Source: UBA12202 sp002691725 (GTDB lineage: Bacteria > Pseudomonadota > Alphaproteobacteria > Puniceispirillales > UBA1172). Taken from it: a stretch of 64,000 nucleotides of DNA. Below, piece after piece: positions 34,736 through 43,702 of this stretch (position 1 is its first letter; the number at the start of each line of letters is the position of its first letter). The position numbers and the translations under genes are program-made. Under the pieces are notes generated by a model. The model was not told the DNA's origin. It saw nothing but the letters and a program-made list of their open reading frames with translations, and ran no database searches. The stretch spans positions 62,001-126,000 of the forward strand of contig CBFIAU010000003.1 in NCBI GenBank assembly GCA_965660675.1. Reading direction: 5' to 3'.

Positions 34736-35272
34736 ATGCATAAAACCGAACATAAACTACTGATTGTTGATGATGATGAACCGTTGCTTGGCCGCTTGGC
34801 GCGCGTCATGGAACGCAAAGGGTTTATCGTGACAATGGCATCCAACATTGCTGATGCGCGCGAATGCATTAAGTCAGAGCAATTCACCCATGCCATTCTT
34901 GACTTGAAACTGGAACAAGGCAGTGGGTTGGATATTGTCCAAATCCTCCAGGATAATCAACCTGGCTGTCGCGTGATTATGCTGACAGGATTTGGCAACA
35001 TAGCAACGGCTGTGTCTGCGGTTAAGGCAGGGGCGGTTGACTATCTTCCAAAACCGGCAGACCCTGATGCTATTGTGGCGGCGTTATTGCAAAAGGGTGA
35101 GTCTATGCCGCCACCACCCGAAGACCCGATGTCGGCTGACCGTGTGCGCTGGGAGCATATTCAGCGCGTCTATGAGCAATGCGGCAGAAATGTATCCGAA
35201 ACAGCAAGACGGCTGAAATTACATCGCCGCACATTGCAAAGAATTCTTGCCAAACATGCTCCAAGACCCTAA
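34736..35272 (+). CDS. regA: Response regulator RegA/ActR/PrrA
   Basis: A 178-residue redox response regulator. The receiver shows the acidic pocket LLIVDDDEPLL, phospho-acceptor aspartate in AILDLKLEQGSG, and the conserved Thr and Lys in MLTGFGN and YLPKPAD. A proline linker (SMPPPPEDP) leads to a Fis-like helix-turn-helix, WEHIQRVYEQCGRNVSETA followed by RRTLQRILAKHAP, which is almost invariant in this family. ATG 34736 is 7 nt from AGGA. Targets usually include respiratory, photosynthetic and carbon or nitrogen fixation genes. Confidence 0.94.
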   Translation: MHKTEHKLLIVDDDEPLLGRLARVMERKGFIVTMASNIADARECIKSEQFTHAILDLKLEQGSGLDIVQILQDNQPGCRVIMLTGFGNIATAVSAVKAGAVDYLPKPADPDAIVAALLQKGESMPPPPEDPMSADRVRWEHIQRVYEQCGRNVSETARRLKLHRRTLQRILAKHAPRP

Positions 35273-35306
35273 GCATGGGATATATTGAACATTTAAGCTG
35301 AAAAAA

Positions 35307-36497
35307 ATGAATAAAAATAAATCATACCACCCTGATACCCTTGCGGTTCGTGGTGGGGTTAACCGTTCACCATTCGATGAAACCGCCGAAGCTTTATATT
35401 TAACATCAGGTTATGTCTATGGCTCCGCGCAAGAGGCGGCTGATGCGTTTAGTGGTGATATCGACAGATTTGTTTATTCGCGATATGGCAATCCTACTGT
35501 CGCCATGTTGCAGGAACGGATGGCGTTGTTAGAAGGCGCCGAGACGTGCCGTATGACCGCATCAGGAATGGCGGCGGTATTCGCGACCATGGCCAGTTTA
35601 CTGAAAACAGGGGATCGGGTTGTGGCTAGCCGCGCTTTGTTTGGCGCCTGTCATGCGATTTTGACTGAAATTTTGCCGCAATGGGGGATTCAGACAGAGC
35701 TTGTGGATGGCACCGATTTGAGCGCTTGGGAAGCCGCCTTATCTGCGCCCACCCAAATGGTCTTTGTTGAAACGCCGTCTAATCCACTGCTTGATTTAGT
35801 TGATCTGGAGGCGGTAACAGCACTCGCGCATAATGCTGGTGCTTTGATGGTGGTTGATAATGTTTTTGCCACTCCACTTGGCCAAAACCCCATGAGATTT
35901 GGGGTTGATCTGGTCATCTATTCAGCCACTAAACATATTGACGGGCATGGGCGTGTGCTTGGTGGTGCCATTCTTGGCGCAGCTGATCTGGTTGATGAGG
36001 TGATCTTCAAGTTTCTTTGCCGGACAGGGCCATCGATCAGCCCATTTAATGCCTGGGTATTATTAAAATCACTGGAAAGCCTATCTCTGCGTGTTGATCG
36101 CATGGTGGCAACAGCAAGCCAGATTGCTACATATATCGAACAGAATTGCCCCGATATCACGGTTAGGTATCCATGGCTGGAAAGTCACCCTCAATATGCT
36201 CTCGCCAAAAAACAAATGCATCATGGCAGCAATGTTATTGCCCTGGAATTACCCGGTAACCAAGCCAGCTGTTTTGCATTTCTTGACGCCCTCAACATCA
36301 TTGATATCTCAAATAATTTGGGTGATGCAAAATCCCTTATTTGTCACCCCTATACGACAACCCATAGTAATCTTGATGCCAAAGATCGCGCCCTGCTTGG
36401 TATCACCGATGGTCATCTCCGTCTTTCTGTTGGGCTTGAACATGGCGGCGATCTGATTGATGATTTGATGACTGGATATGCCGCGATAAAGGCTTGA
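35307..36497 (+). CDS. metZ: O-succinylhomoserine sulfhydrylase
   Basis: A 396-residue PLP enzyme of the Cys/Met metabolism family. The PLP lysine is in YSATKHIDGHGRVLGG (near residue 210), with YSRYGNPTV and ASGMAAVFA typical of sulfhydrylases. MetZ makes homocysteine from succinylhomoserine and sulphide, feeding methionine and so MetK. Cystathionine gamma-synthase is an alternative, but the sequence pattern RVLGGAILG favours MetZ. It stands 34 nt after regA and may share its transcript. Confidence 0.88.
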   Translation: MNKNKSYHPDTLAVRGGVNRSPFDETAEALYLTSGYVYGSAQEAADAFSGDIDRFVYSRYGNPTVAMLQERMALLEGAETCRMTASGMAAVFATMASLLKTGDRVVASRALFGACHAILTEILPQWGIQTELVDGTDLSAWEAALSAPTQMVFVETPSNPLLDLVDLEAVTALAHNAGALMVVDNVFATPLGQNPMRFGVDLVIYSATKHIDGHGRVLGGAILGAADLVDEVIFKFLCRTGPSISPFNAWVLLKSLESLSLRVDRMVATASQIATYIEQNCPDITVRYPWLESHPQYALAKKQMHHGSNVIALELPGNQASCFAFLDALNIIDISNNLGDAKSLICHPYTTTHSNLDAKDRALLGITDGHLRLSVGLEHGGDLIDDLMTGYAAIKA

Positions 36498-36658
36498 TCT
36501 GGTCTAAATATTCAATATTTATAATATTATAGCCTGCTAATATCCTGCCAATTAGGTAAGCATGACGCTTCCCGTCTGATCTATTCATACCTCCGCATCA
36601 TATGAAAGGTGGCATCTGTCTCTGATAATACTCTTTTTGGATAGTTTAGGTGGTGCAG

Positions 36659-38824
36659 ATGTTGAATGTTTTTCCGAAAAAGACTTTATGTATTGTTATC
36701 CTTTTTGCCAGCACATCGTTAACAGCATGTGGTGGCGGTGGTGGTGGTGGCGGCGGCACCTCATTTTCAGTGACCAACGATAGCCAACCCGTAATCCAAC
36801 AAAATATTGGCCCCTTTTCCCCTGATCCTAATGTTGCCGCTTTCGATCAAACCGCCTCTGAATACCGGGCCACGCCAAGTTTGGATGCTATGGGATTAAC
36901 GCCGTTTTATGCGCTGGGGTTATCAGGGTCTGGCGTTACTATTGGTGTTCTTGACAGCGGCGTTGATGGCGATCACGAGGAGTTAGATGGCAGGGTAGCT
37001 GGTGGCGGCGATTGGCATGGCAGTGGCCAAGGGTCAGATGATCCTTTTGGGCATGGCACCCATGTTGCCAGCATTATTGCGGCGGCGCGCAATCGGCTCG
37101 GAATCCATGGTGTTGCCCCGCATGCAGATCTCATCAGCTATCGGATTTTAAACGCCGACGGCAAGTTTGGTAGCCAGTCTGGCAATGTTATGGTGCCAGC
37201 GATATTAGGTAACGCGCAGAGCAGAGGATTACCAGTTATCAATAATTCATGGGCATCAATTTATGAAGTTAACGATATTTCGAAGTCTTCCCTCGATAAT
37301 ATCTTGCGTCAGGAATTACAGAGCTATTCGCAAATTGCCACTGCGACAGGGCCAATAATAGTCTGGGCAGCAGGCAATGATAGCGATGATCAAGTCTCAA
37401 TCCGAAGCGGGCTTCCCTATCATTATCCGCATTTAAGACAAAACTGGCTGGCTGTTGTGGCGACCGATCATCGATTGCATGAACCACGCTACACCAATAG
37501 ATGCGGCGTCTCGCAAGCATGGTGCATTACTGCCCCTGGGGGTGGTGATGATCAATATTCTGACGGGGTGTATGCGGCAATCCCTGATGACAGATATACG
37601 CGTAAATCAGGAACATCTATGGCGGCGCCATTTGTGTCTGGCTCACTGGCGTTATTGCTTGAACGGTTTCCTGGCATGACTCCACGGCAAGCCGCCGCCC
37701 GGCTTCTGGCAACCGCAGAGTATGATGGTCTTGTCACGGCGGATGGGTGTACGATCCAAACATGTAGCGAAGCTTCTATGGCGGCTGTATTTGGTCAGGG
37801 GTTGGTCAATCTTGCGGATGCTCTTGATCCGATCGGGTCAACTAGCATTGAATCATCGCCTTATGTAAAACTGCCGTTAGAGCAATCGGTTTTAGTCACC
37901 CCGCATGTCCTTGGTGGCTCGGTTCATGATGCCATAAAAGGCAAATCCATTATTATCCGTGACAGTTTTGATGATGCGGCATTTGCGATGGCACTTGACA
38001 CAAAAATTGTGGCTTCAAGCTTGCGTTATCAAACTGGATATAGCCTCATTAAATCAATAGATGGCGGAAGTCTTGGTCAATCTGGCTTCCGTTTTGCGGA
38101 GGCTGGTGGTGTGCCGTTATCAACCAAAATACCAGCACGTCTAATTGATCCAGGCCATGGCAATGATGGCAATTGGATTGGCTATGAGCTGATAAACGGT
38201 AGCACGCATCAGCAGTTCCTTTTAAGCCAAGGCAGACAGCGAAAGGTTGCCCATGGCCTGATTAGCCAGAATGATCCTAATCAGCAAAAATGGCTTGGTG
38301 TAGGTTTTGATCATCATGATAGCTGGCTTGATGGTCATGCTGAGGGCGCATTTGACACGGCATCATCGTCTTCATGGGGATTTGCCGGCATCAAGCAGCA
38401 TACCCAAAGCATGAGCTTTGCCGCCGAAGCCCTGGTCGGGCAAACCCGGCTAAACCCCGCAACACATAGCTTGATTACATCGGGTGATTATCAGTTTAAT
38501 GCTATGCGTTTAGGGGCAACACTTAATCAAGGAGATACGATGCAATGGCATCTGGATTTAATGTTGCCGCCGGCGGTGCAGTCGGGGCAGGTTAATTTTC
38601 GTCTGCCTTCACAAATTGATCTGGCAACAGGCAAAACCCATTTTACAAATTATCAAGCCGATCTGGATTTACAACAAAGAGAGCGGCGCATTGATCTTAC
38701 TCTCAATTATATATGGGCTGAGGATACATTTGTCTTTGGCGGATTTGGCTATCGCATCAATGATGGCCATATCAAGGGCGAGACGGCTGAGGTACCTATG
38801 TTTGGTATTAGCAAAACGTTTTAA
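36659..38824 (+). CDS. Lipidated subtilisin-like (S8) autotransporter protease, NalP-like
   Basis: A 721-residue protein. The signal peptide ends in the lipobox LTAC (Cys24), followed by nine glycines encoded by GGN repeats. The S8 domain has the triad Asp99 (IGVLDSGVDGDHEE), His132 (FGHGTHVAS) and Ser320 (SGTSMAAPFVSG), and an oxyanion Asn in WAAGND. The last about 230 residues alternate polar and hydrophobic residues and end in phenylalanine, as in outer-membrane beta-barrels. This layout matches lipidated autotransporter proteases such as neisserial NalP, which trim other surface proteins. ATG 36659 is preferred to GTG 36650. Next is a Slam-like gene. Confidence 0.8.
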   Translation: MLNVFPKKTLCIVILFASTSLTACGGGGGGGGGTSFSVTNDSQPVIQQNIGPFSPDPNVAAFDQTASEYRATPSLDAMGLTPFYALGLSGSGVTIGVLDSGVDGDHEELDGRVAGGGDWHGSGQGSDDPFGHGTHVASIIAAARNRLGIHGVAPHADLISYRILNADGKFGSQSGNVMVPAILGNAQSRGLPVINNSWASIYEVNDISKSSLDNILRQELQSYSQIATATGPIIVWAAGNDSDDQVSIRSGLPYHYPHLRQNWLAVVATDHRLHEPRYTNRCGVSQAWCITAPGGGDDQYSDGVYAAIPDDRYTRKSGTSMAAPFVSGSLALLLERFPGMTPRQAAARLLATAEYDGLVTADGCTIQTCSEASMAAVFGQGLVNLADALDPIGSTSIESSPYVKLPLEQSVLVTPHVLGGSVHDAIKGKSIIIRDSFDDAAFAMALDTKIVASSLRYQTGYSLIKSIDGGSLGQSGFRFAEAGGVPLSTKIPARLIDPGHGNDGNWIGYELINGSTHQQFLLSQGRQRKVAHGLISQNDPNQQKWLGVGFDHHDSWLDGHAEGAFDTASSSSWGFAGIKQHTQSMSFAAEALVGQTRLNPATHSLITSGDYQFNAMRLGATLNQGDTMQWHLDLMLPPAVQSGQVNFRLPSQIDLATGKTHFTNYQADLDLQQRERRIDLTLNYIWAEDTFVFGGFGYRINDGHIKGETAEVPMFGISKTF

Positions 38825-38845
38825 TGCTACATAATTTGAGGAGTT

Positions 38846-38896
38846 ATGTTTCTTCATCTTGTTAAGTTTTTGTTAACGGGTGCCATGTCATTATGA
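38846..38896 (+). CDS. Possible 16-residue leader peptide
   Basis: GAGGAG (38838-38843) is a strong ribosome site followed after 2 nt by ATG and the hydrophobic peptide MFLHLVKFLLTGAMSL. The stop ends 4 nt before the ATG of the Slam-like gene, whose own ribosome site is poor. It could couple translation to the next gene. Chance is possible given its size. Confidence 0.35.
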   Translation: MFLHLVKFLLTGAMSL

Positions 38897-38900
38897 TGGC

Positions 38901-40256
38901 ATGAAATCCAGGCTTTTCATTGCCATTATCATTTGTCTTGATATTTTATATGCAGCTGCCAGTTACGCGGATACCCAGTTACTTTCAAAAGATGTGATTG
39001 CGTCCAACAGCTCAGCTATTATAGATGACGATGCGTTGCTGACCAAAGCCTTGATCATTTTAAGACTGGATGGATTTTATGATGAGGCACTAGCGTTAGG
39101 GCTTGCGGCTGCGCGCCAGCGGACATTATCACGGCGTCATCGCTATGAGCTGGCCTTAATTCATGTATCGAAAGGGCGCTGTGATCTGGCGAAACCGTAT
39201 TTCCGCAATATCTCTGCCGGTAACAATGACTGGATGGCACAGGATAGCGAGCGGTTTTTGCGGCAATGTGTGAGCCAATCTCATTACCGTTGGTTATTTG
39301 ATATCAGCACTGGTTATGATCGTAACCTTGCTCTTACCACAGAACAACATACAATTACTGCGGAGACTGGCTCTAAACTTGACCAAACGATCAGACAGGT
39401 TGAGTCCAATTTAAGTGGCATTAGCATAAGTCCAGACTTTAATATTGGCGAGCAATCAATATCGGGATGGTACACAGATACCTCTGCAATCCTAGGCTAT
39501 GTGATCCCCAGAGGACAGCATCGATATCGCACTAATGTCATGTTATATCAGCGGCTCACATCGCCAAGAGAGTATGATCGCCGTGGAGCTGGGCTAGGCA
39601 GTGCATGGCAGTATCGGACGCAATGGGCGCTTTTTGAAAGTCGCGCCAGCTTTAAGCGGCTGATATATCAACGTGGACAGAATCTGGCTTCAATTAGGTA
39701 TCAAACGGATGCTGCTCAAGTGATATCTATCCCTCTATCTGACCTGTCATATTTGCGCTTATCAGCGCTTGGGATGCGGCAAACGCTGCCTCGTCAACCG
39801 AACATAATCCTGCAAGATCAAGGATATTCCGTCGGCTATCATTATACGAACCCACAAATGCATGGTGCTGACAGGGATAAAGCATGGTGGCAAAGTTGGT
39901 ATGCAGAAATATCGTCAAGTAAACGCAGGACTACCCCAAAAGATAATAGCTCAGATCGTTTGGGTATTACTGGTTTGGTTCATCTGAAGCATCCCGGTTC
40001 GGAAAATAAACTACGGTTTCAGCTTAATTTAACCAAAGAAAGCCTGATTCACCCCAGGTCTTGGCGTCTCCATCCGCATAATTTATGGCACGTTTCGGGT
40101 AAATTAGTATTTTCACCAGATTGGCCAGATTGGCTAGACAAATATCCTTTAACCCTTGAATTAGATTGGAAAAATACGCGATCGAAAGATGCCCTAGATG
40201 AAAGGCATAGATGGAATTTAACATTTCGTTATCAGTTCGATAATGCGAATCGGTAA
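38901..40256 (+). CDS. Slam/DUF560-like outer-membrane protein
   Basis: A 451-residue exported protein with a signal peptide (LFIAIIICLDILYAAASYA). Residues about 30-115 are helical TPR-like repeats (DGFYDEALALGLAAA, ELALIHVSKGRCDLAKPYF). From residue about 125, WLFDISTGYDRNLAL begins a long beta-rich region typical of the barrel in surface lipoprotein assembly modulators, where the entry motif is usually GYDSN. These proteins move lipoproteins or other clients across the outer membrane. The adjacent lipidated protease is the obvious candidate client. The ATG at 38901 gives the best signal peptide; a GTG at 38880 is possible. Similarity is by pattern, not search. Confidence 0.65.
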   Translation: MKSRLFIAIIICLDILYAAASYADTQLLSKDVIASNSSAIIDDDALLTKALIILRLDGFYDEALALGLAAARQRTLSRRHRYELALIHVSKGRCDLAKPYFRNISAGNNDWMAQDSERFLRQCVSQSHYRWLFDISTGYDRNLALTTEQHTITAETGSKLDQTIRQVESNLSGISISPDFNIGEQSISGWYTDTSAILGYVIPRGQHRYRTNVMLYQRLTSPREYDRRGAGLGSAWQYRTQWALFESRASFKRLIYQRGQNLASIRYQTDAAQVISIPLSDLSYLRLSALGMRQTLPRQPNIILQDQGYSVGYHYTNPQMHGADRDKAWWQSWYAEISSSKRRTTPKDNSSDRLGITGLVHLKHPGSENKLRFQLNLTKESLIHPRSWRLHPHNLWHVSGKLVFSPDWPDWLDKYPLTLELDWKNTRSKDALDERHRWNLTFRYQFDNANR

Positions 40257-40378
40257 TTATTAATCAAAAAAAATAATACATAAGACAAAAATTATGAGTA
40301 TTATACTACTCAATGTTGATGAATAGTGTTTTCCGGCTTTATTTTTTCCCGACAATCAGCAGATCGAGCAACGAACTG

Positions 40379-41026
40379 ATGGAGAACAATGTGGAAATCA
40401 TACTAGCTTATGCAAATGTCTTTTCTCGTGATTTAATCATTGAGGAATCTCATCAACGTGACGAAACGATGGAAATACTTCCAGCAAATAGAATTAGTGA
40501 GGTGACGGCACTCATTAACAGAGGGGTAAGTCCTGCCCTAATTATTCTGGACGCAGGGTTGTCCGATATCAAGGGACTAGCAGGCTTGACCCGAATAATC
40601 GAAGTAACTCGTCGTGAAGTTCCTGTTGCTATTATGGGTGTACCAACAAGTAATTCGGAAATGCGCATGGTGTTAGAAGCAGGTTCAATGGGATATATTC
40701 CCAAGAATATTGGTATTAAAGCCTTTTTCAGTGCCATAACACTGATGATTGAAGGGCAAATTTTCATGCCACAAGAAACCAGCCACCACAATAATGAGAA
40801 GCATTTCTTACCAATTAATGATCTGACTGGCCGTGAATTAGATATGTTATCTGGTTTGCTCGCGGGCAAATCTGATAAAGAGATTGCCATTAAATATGGC
40901 ATTGCTCTTGTTACAGTAAAACATCATCTCAAAAGCTTACGAGGTAAATTGGGCGCTAAGAATCGCACCCATGCTGTTTGCCGTGCCATTGAATTAGGAT
41001 TAACCCAGGAAGCGACAGAAAGTTAA
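40379..41026 (+). CDS. LuxR/NarL-family regulator with a degenerate receiver domain
   Basis: About 215 residues. The N-terminal domain resembles a receiver: aspartate in LIILDAGLSD, lysine in GYIPKNIG. The acidic pair that normally opens the domain is missing (EIILAYANVFSRD), so metal-dependent phosphorylation is doubtful. The C-terminal LuxR helix-turn-helix is intact: LTGRELDMLSGLLAGKSDKE, then VTVKHHLKSLRGKLGAKNRT. Start choices are ATG 40313, ATG 40379 and GTG 40391; the last has GGAG 6 nt upstream. The area is AT-rich. It has no partner kinase and overlaps the acs end by 4 nt. It may control the preceding surface-protein genes. Confidence 0.75.
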   Translation: MENNVEIILAYANVFSRDLIIEESHQRDETMEILPANRISEVTALINRGVSPALIILDAGLSDIKGLAGLTRIIEVTRREVPVAIMGVPTSNSEMRMVLEAGSMGYIPKNIGIKAFFSAITLMIEGQIFMPQETSHHNNEKHFLPINDLTGRELDMLSGLLAGKSDKEIAIKYGIALVTVKHHLKSLRGKLGAKNRTHAVCRAIELGLTQEATES

Positions 41027-42969
41027 TCGCCATTCGGTCGGTTAGCTACAAGATCATTTACCACAGCAGGGTCCGCTAAGGTAGAGGTATCACCTAGACT
41101 GTCAATTTCATTTGAAGCAATTTTACGCAGAATACGCCGCATAATTTTGCCAGATCGTGTTTTTGGCAGTCCAGGTGCCCATTGCAGGACATCAGGGGTA
41201 GCAATCGGGCCAATATCTTTACGCACCCATTGCTTAAGCTCAGCCAACAAGGCTTCATCGCCTTCCAGCCCAGCCAGCAAAGTGACATAAGCATAAATCC
41301 CTTGGCCTTTGATATCATGCGGATAGCCAACAACCGCCGCCTCAGCGACTTTCGGGTGTGCCACCAGTGCGGATTCAACCTCAGCAGTGCCAAGCCGATG
41401 CCCCGACACATTGATGACATCATCGACGCGGCCAGTAATCCAGTAATAGCCATCTTCATCACGGCGACAGCCATCGCCAGTAAAATAGCGGCCCGGGAAA
41501 GTGGTGAAATAAGTATTGATAAACCGCTCATGATCACCATAGACGGTGCGCATTTGCCCCGGCCATGATCGATCAATACATAGATTACCCGAAACAGCGC
41601 CATCAAGAAGGGTGTTTTCATTATCAACGAGGACCGGCTGAATACCAAAAAATGGCCGTGTTGCTGATCCGGGTTTTAATGTTGTTGCACCGGGTAATGG
41701 CGTGATCATGATACCGCCAGTTTCGGTTTGCCACCATGTATCAACAATCGGACAACGGCCTTCGCCAACAACATCATGATACCACATCCATGCTTCTGGA
41801 TTTATAGGCTCACCGACTGATCCTAATGTCCGCAGTGAAGACCGGTCATAGCGTGTCACAAAATCATTACCCTCACGCATGAGCGCACGAATAGCTGTTG
41901 GGGCTGTGTAAAATGTGTTGACGTTATGTTTTTCAACAACTTGCCAGAAGCGGCCCGCATCAGGATAGGTAGGAACGCCTTCAAAAATGACACCTGTTGC
42001 GCCTGTCGCTAATGGCCCATAGACAATATAGCTATGTCCTGTTACCCATCCGACATCGGCGGTGCACCAATAGACATCCCCCGGCTGATAGTCAAAGACA
42101 TATTTGAATGTCATGCTGGCATACACCATATAGCCGCCGGTTGTGTGCAACACGCCTTTGGGTTTGCCGGTTGAGCCAGAGGTATAGAGAATAAACATTG
42201 GGTCTTCGGCACCAACCTCAGCAGGCGGGCAATTCGCATCAACCTTGGCCATTTCTTCGTGATACCAATAATCACGGCCAGTTTGCCAGCCGATATCGCC
42301 ACCTGTCCGCTTGACAACAATGACGGTTTTACAATCGGGGCACATCTCAAGCGCTTTATCAGTGTTGGCTTTAAGGGGAATGGCTTTGCCGCCGCGAACA
42401 CCTTCATCGGCGGTAATGACAAAGGCGGATTCGCAGTCAAGAATCCGGCCTGCCAGCGAATCAGGGGAAAACCCGCCAAAGACAACAGAATGCACCGCCC
42501 CAATACGGACGACCGCCAACATGGCAACAACAGCTTCAACAATCATTGGCATATAGATAGTGACGCGGTCGCCAGCCTTAACACCGCGGGCTTTCAGGAC
42601 ATTGGCAAAACGGCAGACCTCATCATGCAATTCACGATAGCTGATATGGCGGCTAACCGATGGGTCATCACCTTCAAAAATAAGCGCCGTTTGATCGCCG
42701 CGTGTCGCCAAATGCCTATCCAGACAATTTGCGCTGGCATTTAAGGTGCCGTCTTCATACCATTTAATAGATAGCGACGCCGCATCATATGTCGAATTAT
42801 CAACCTTAGTATAGGGTTTCATCCAGTCAATCTGCTGCCGTCCCATGTCATCCCAGAATGCATCAGGCTGTTCGATCGAGCGTTTATACATGTCAAGATA
42901 GGTAGCATTATCAACTATTGCTGATTTTGCGCGTCTATCAGATGGTGGAAATTGGTGATGTTCTGACAT
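41023..42969 (-). CDS. acs: Acetyl-coenzyme A synthetase
   Basis: A 648-residue AMP-forming ligase that activates acetate to acetyl-CoA. The ATP-binding P-loop is FILYTSGSTGKPKGVLHTT, and WWQTETGGIMITPLPGA lies in the adenylation site. The regulatory lysine acetylated in homologues is in LPKTRSGKIMRRILRK close to the C-terminus. It is convergent with the LuxR-type gene and lies 70 nt after recX, which reads in the same direction. Confidence 0.97.
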   Translation of the reverse strand: MSEHHQFPPSDRRAKSAIVDNATYLDMYKRSIEQPDAFWDDMGRQQIDWMKPYTKVDNSTYDAASLSIKWYEDGTLNASANCLDRHLATRGDQTALIFEGDDPSVSRHISYRELHDEVCRFANVLKARGVKAGDRVTIYMPMIVEAVVAMLAVVRIGAVHSVVFGGFSPDSLAGRILDCESAFVITADEGVRGGKAIPLKANTDKALEMCPDCKTVIVVKRTGGDIGWQTGRDYWYHEEMAKVDANCPPAEVGAEDPMFILYTSGSTGKPKGVLHTTGGYMVYASMTFKYVFDYQPGDVYWCTADVGWVTGHSYIVYGPLATGATGVIFEGVPTYPDAGRFWQVVEKHNVNTFYTAPTAIRALMREGNDFVTRYDRSSLRTLGSVGEPINPEAWMWYHDVVGEGRCPIVDTWWQTETGGIMITPLPGATTLKPGSATRPFFGIQPVLVDNENTLLDGAVSGNLCIDRSWPGQMRTVYGDHERFINTYFTTFPGRYFTGDGCRRDEDGYYWITGRVDDVINVSGHRLGTAEVESALVAHPKVAEAAVVGYPHDIKGQGIYAYVTLLAGLEGDEALLAELKQWVRKDIGPIATPDVLQWAPGLPKTRSGKIMRRILRKIASNEIDSLGDTSTLADPAVVNDLVANRPNGD

Positions 42970-43039
42970 TTTGCCCCCCTCATAATTTCAATAAATCTAC
43001 CTATTTTGAGCGTGATTAACAATAGCCTCAATCATCAAT

Positions 43040-43591
43040 TTATTCATCATGCTCCGTAAACAAAACCAATTTTGAGACATTAAACCCAAAACCAGCACGC
43101 ACCATACTCGCCAGATGGCGATGTTCCCAATTCGCCTTAGAACGGCTATGTGGGCTGGCATATTGGCCTAATTTGCGCCGCCGTGCATAGGTTTTTGCGG
43201 CTTCGGCCTCAGCATCGTGGCTGCCGATATCATCATCATCCATGGTCTGATTAATGACCTCCTCCTCAACGCCTTTGGCGAGCAAATATTGGCTGATTTT
43301 TTTGCCTGATGTTCCGCGCACACGCATGCCCCTTGCCCGCCCATGGGCGTATGCCGCATCATCAACATAGCCTAGCTTGGCATAGCGGCTGACCAAGGCA
43401 TCAATGGCTTGATTAAGCTGAATGAGAAACTTGTCTTCGAGCGCTGGGTCAGCATCTTTAGGCCAGCATTTGCGGCGACCAAAGCGGCTAAGGACTTGCC
43501 TTAAATTGGCTTCGCTTGAGGCAAATCTCGCCAGATAGCTCAAGGCTTTATTCTCAAGCCGCCGGTTTAGTTTGTCATCAGAAATCACCAT
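43040..43591 (-). CDS. recX: Regulatory protein RecX
   Basis: A 183-residue helical protein of the RecX family, which shortens RecA filaments. It is built of three-helix repeats: ALSYLARFASSEANLRQVLS, then YVDDAAYAHGRARGM and GTSGKKISQYLLAKGV. The C-terminal region SRSKANWEHRHLASMVRAGF is typical of alphaproteobacterial members. recA is not adjacent. It is divergent from the ABC permease gene. Confidence 0.88.
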   Translation of the reverse strand: MVISDDKLNRRLENKALSYLARFASSEANLRQVLSRFGRRKCWPKDADPALEDKFLIQLNQAIDALVSRYAKLGYVDDAAYAHGRARGMRVRGTSGKKISQYLLAKGVEEEVINQTMDDDDIGSHDAEAEAAKTYARRRKLGQYASPHSRSKANWEHRHLASMVRAGFGFNVSKLVLFTEHDE

Positions 43592-43702
43592 AAATGCGAA
43601 TCCCTTGCTTTAGTGACGTTAGCTTCAGCTTTTTTGAAGTAATATCATTAGCACCCCAAGCGTTTTCTTGCTTTCTGTAAATATAGCGAATATGTTGCGC
43701 CC

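Noticed and set aside
38880..38900. Frameshift joining the leader ORF to the Slam-like gene
   Set aside because: The downstream ATG alone gives a complete signal peptide, so no frameshift needs to be assumed.
36498..41026. Mobile element carrying the surface-protein genes
   Set aside because: No transposase, integrase, terminal repeats or tRNA boundary were seen; only composition and context hint at an accessory group.
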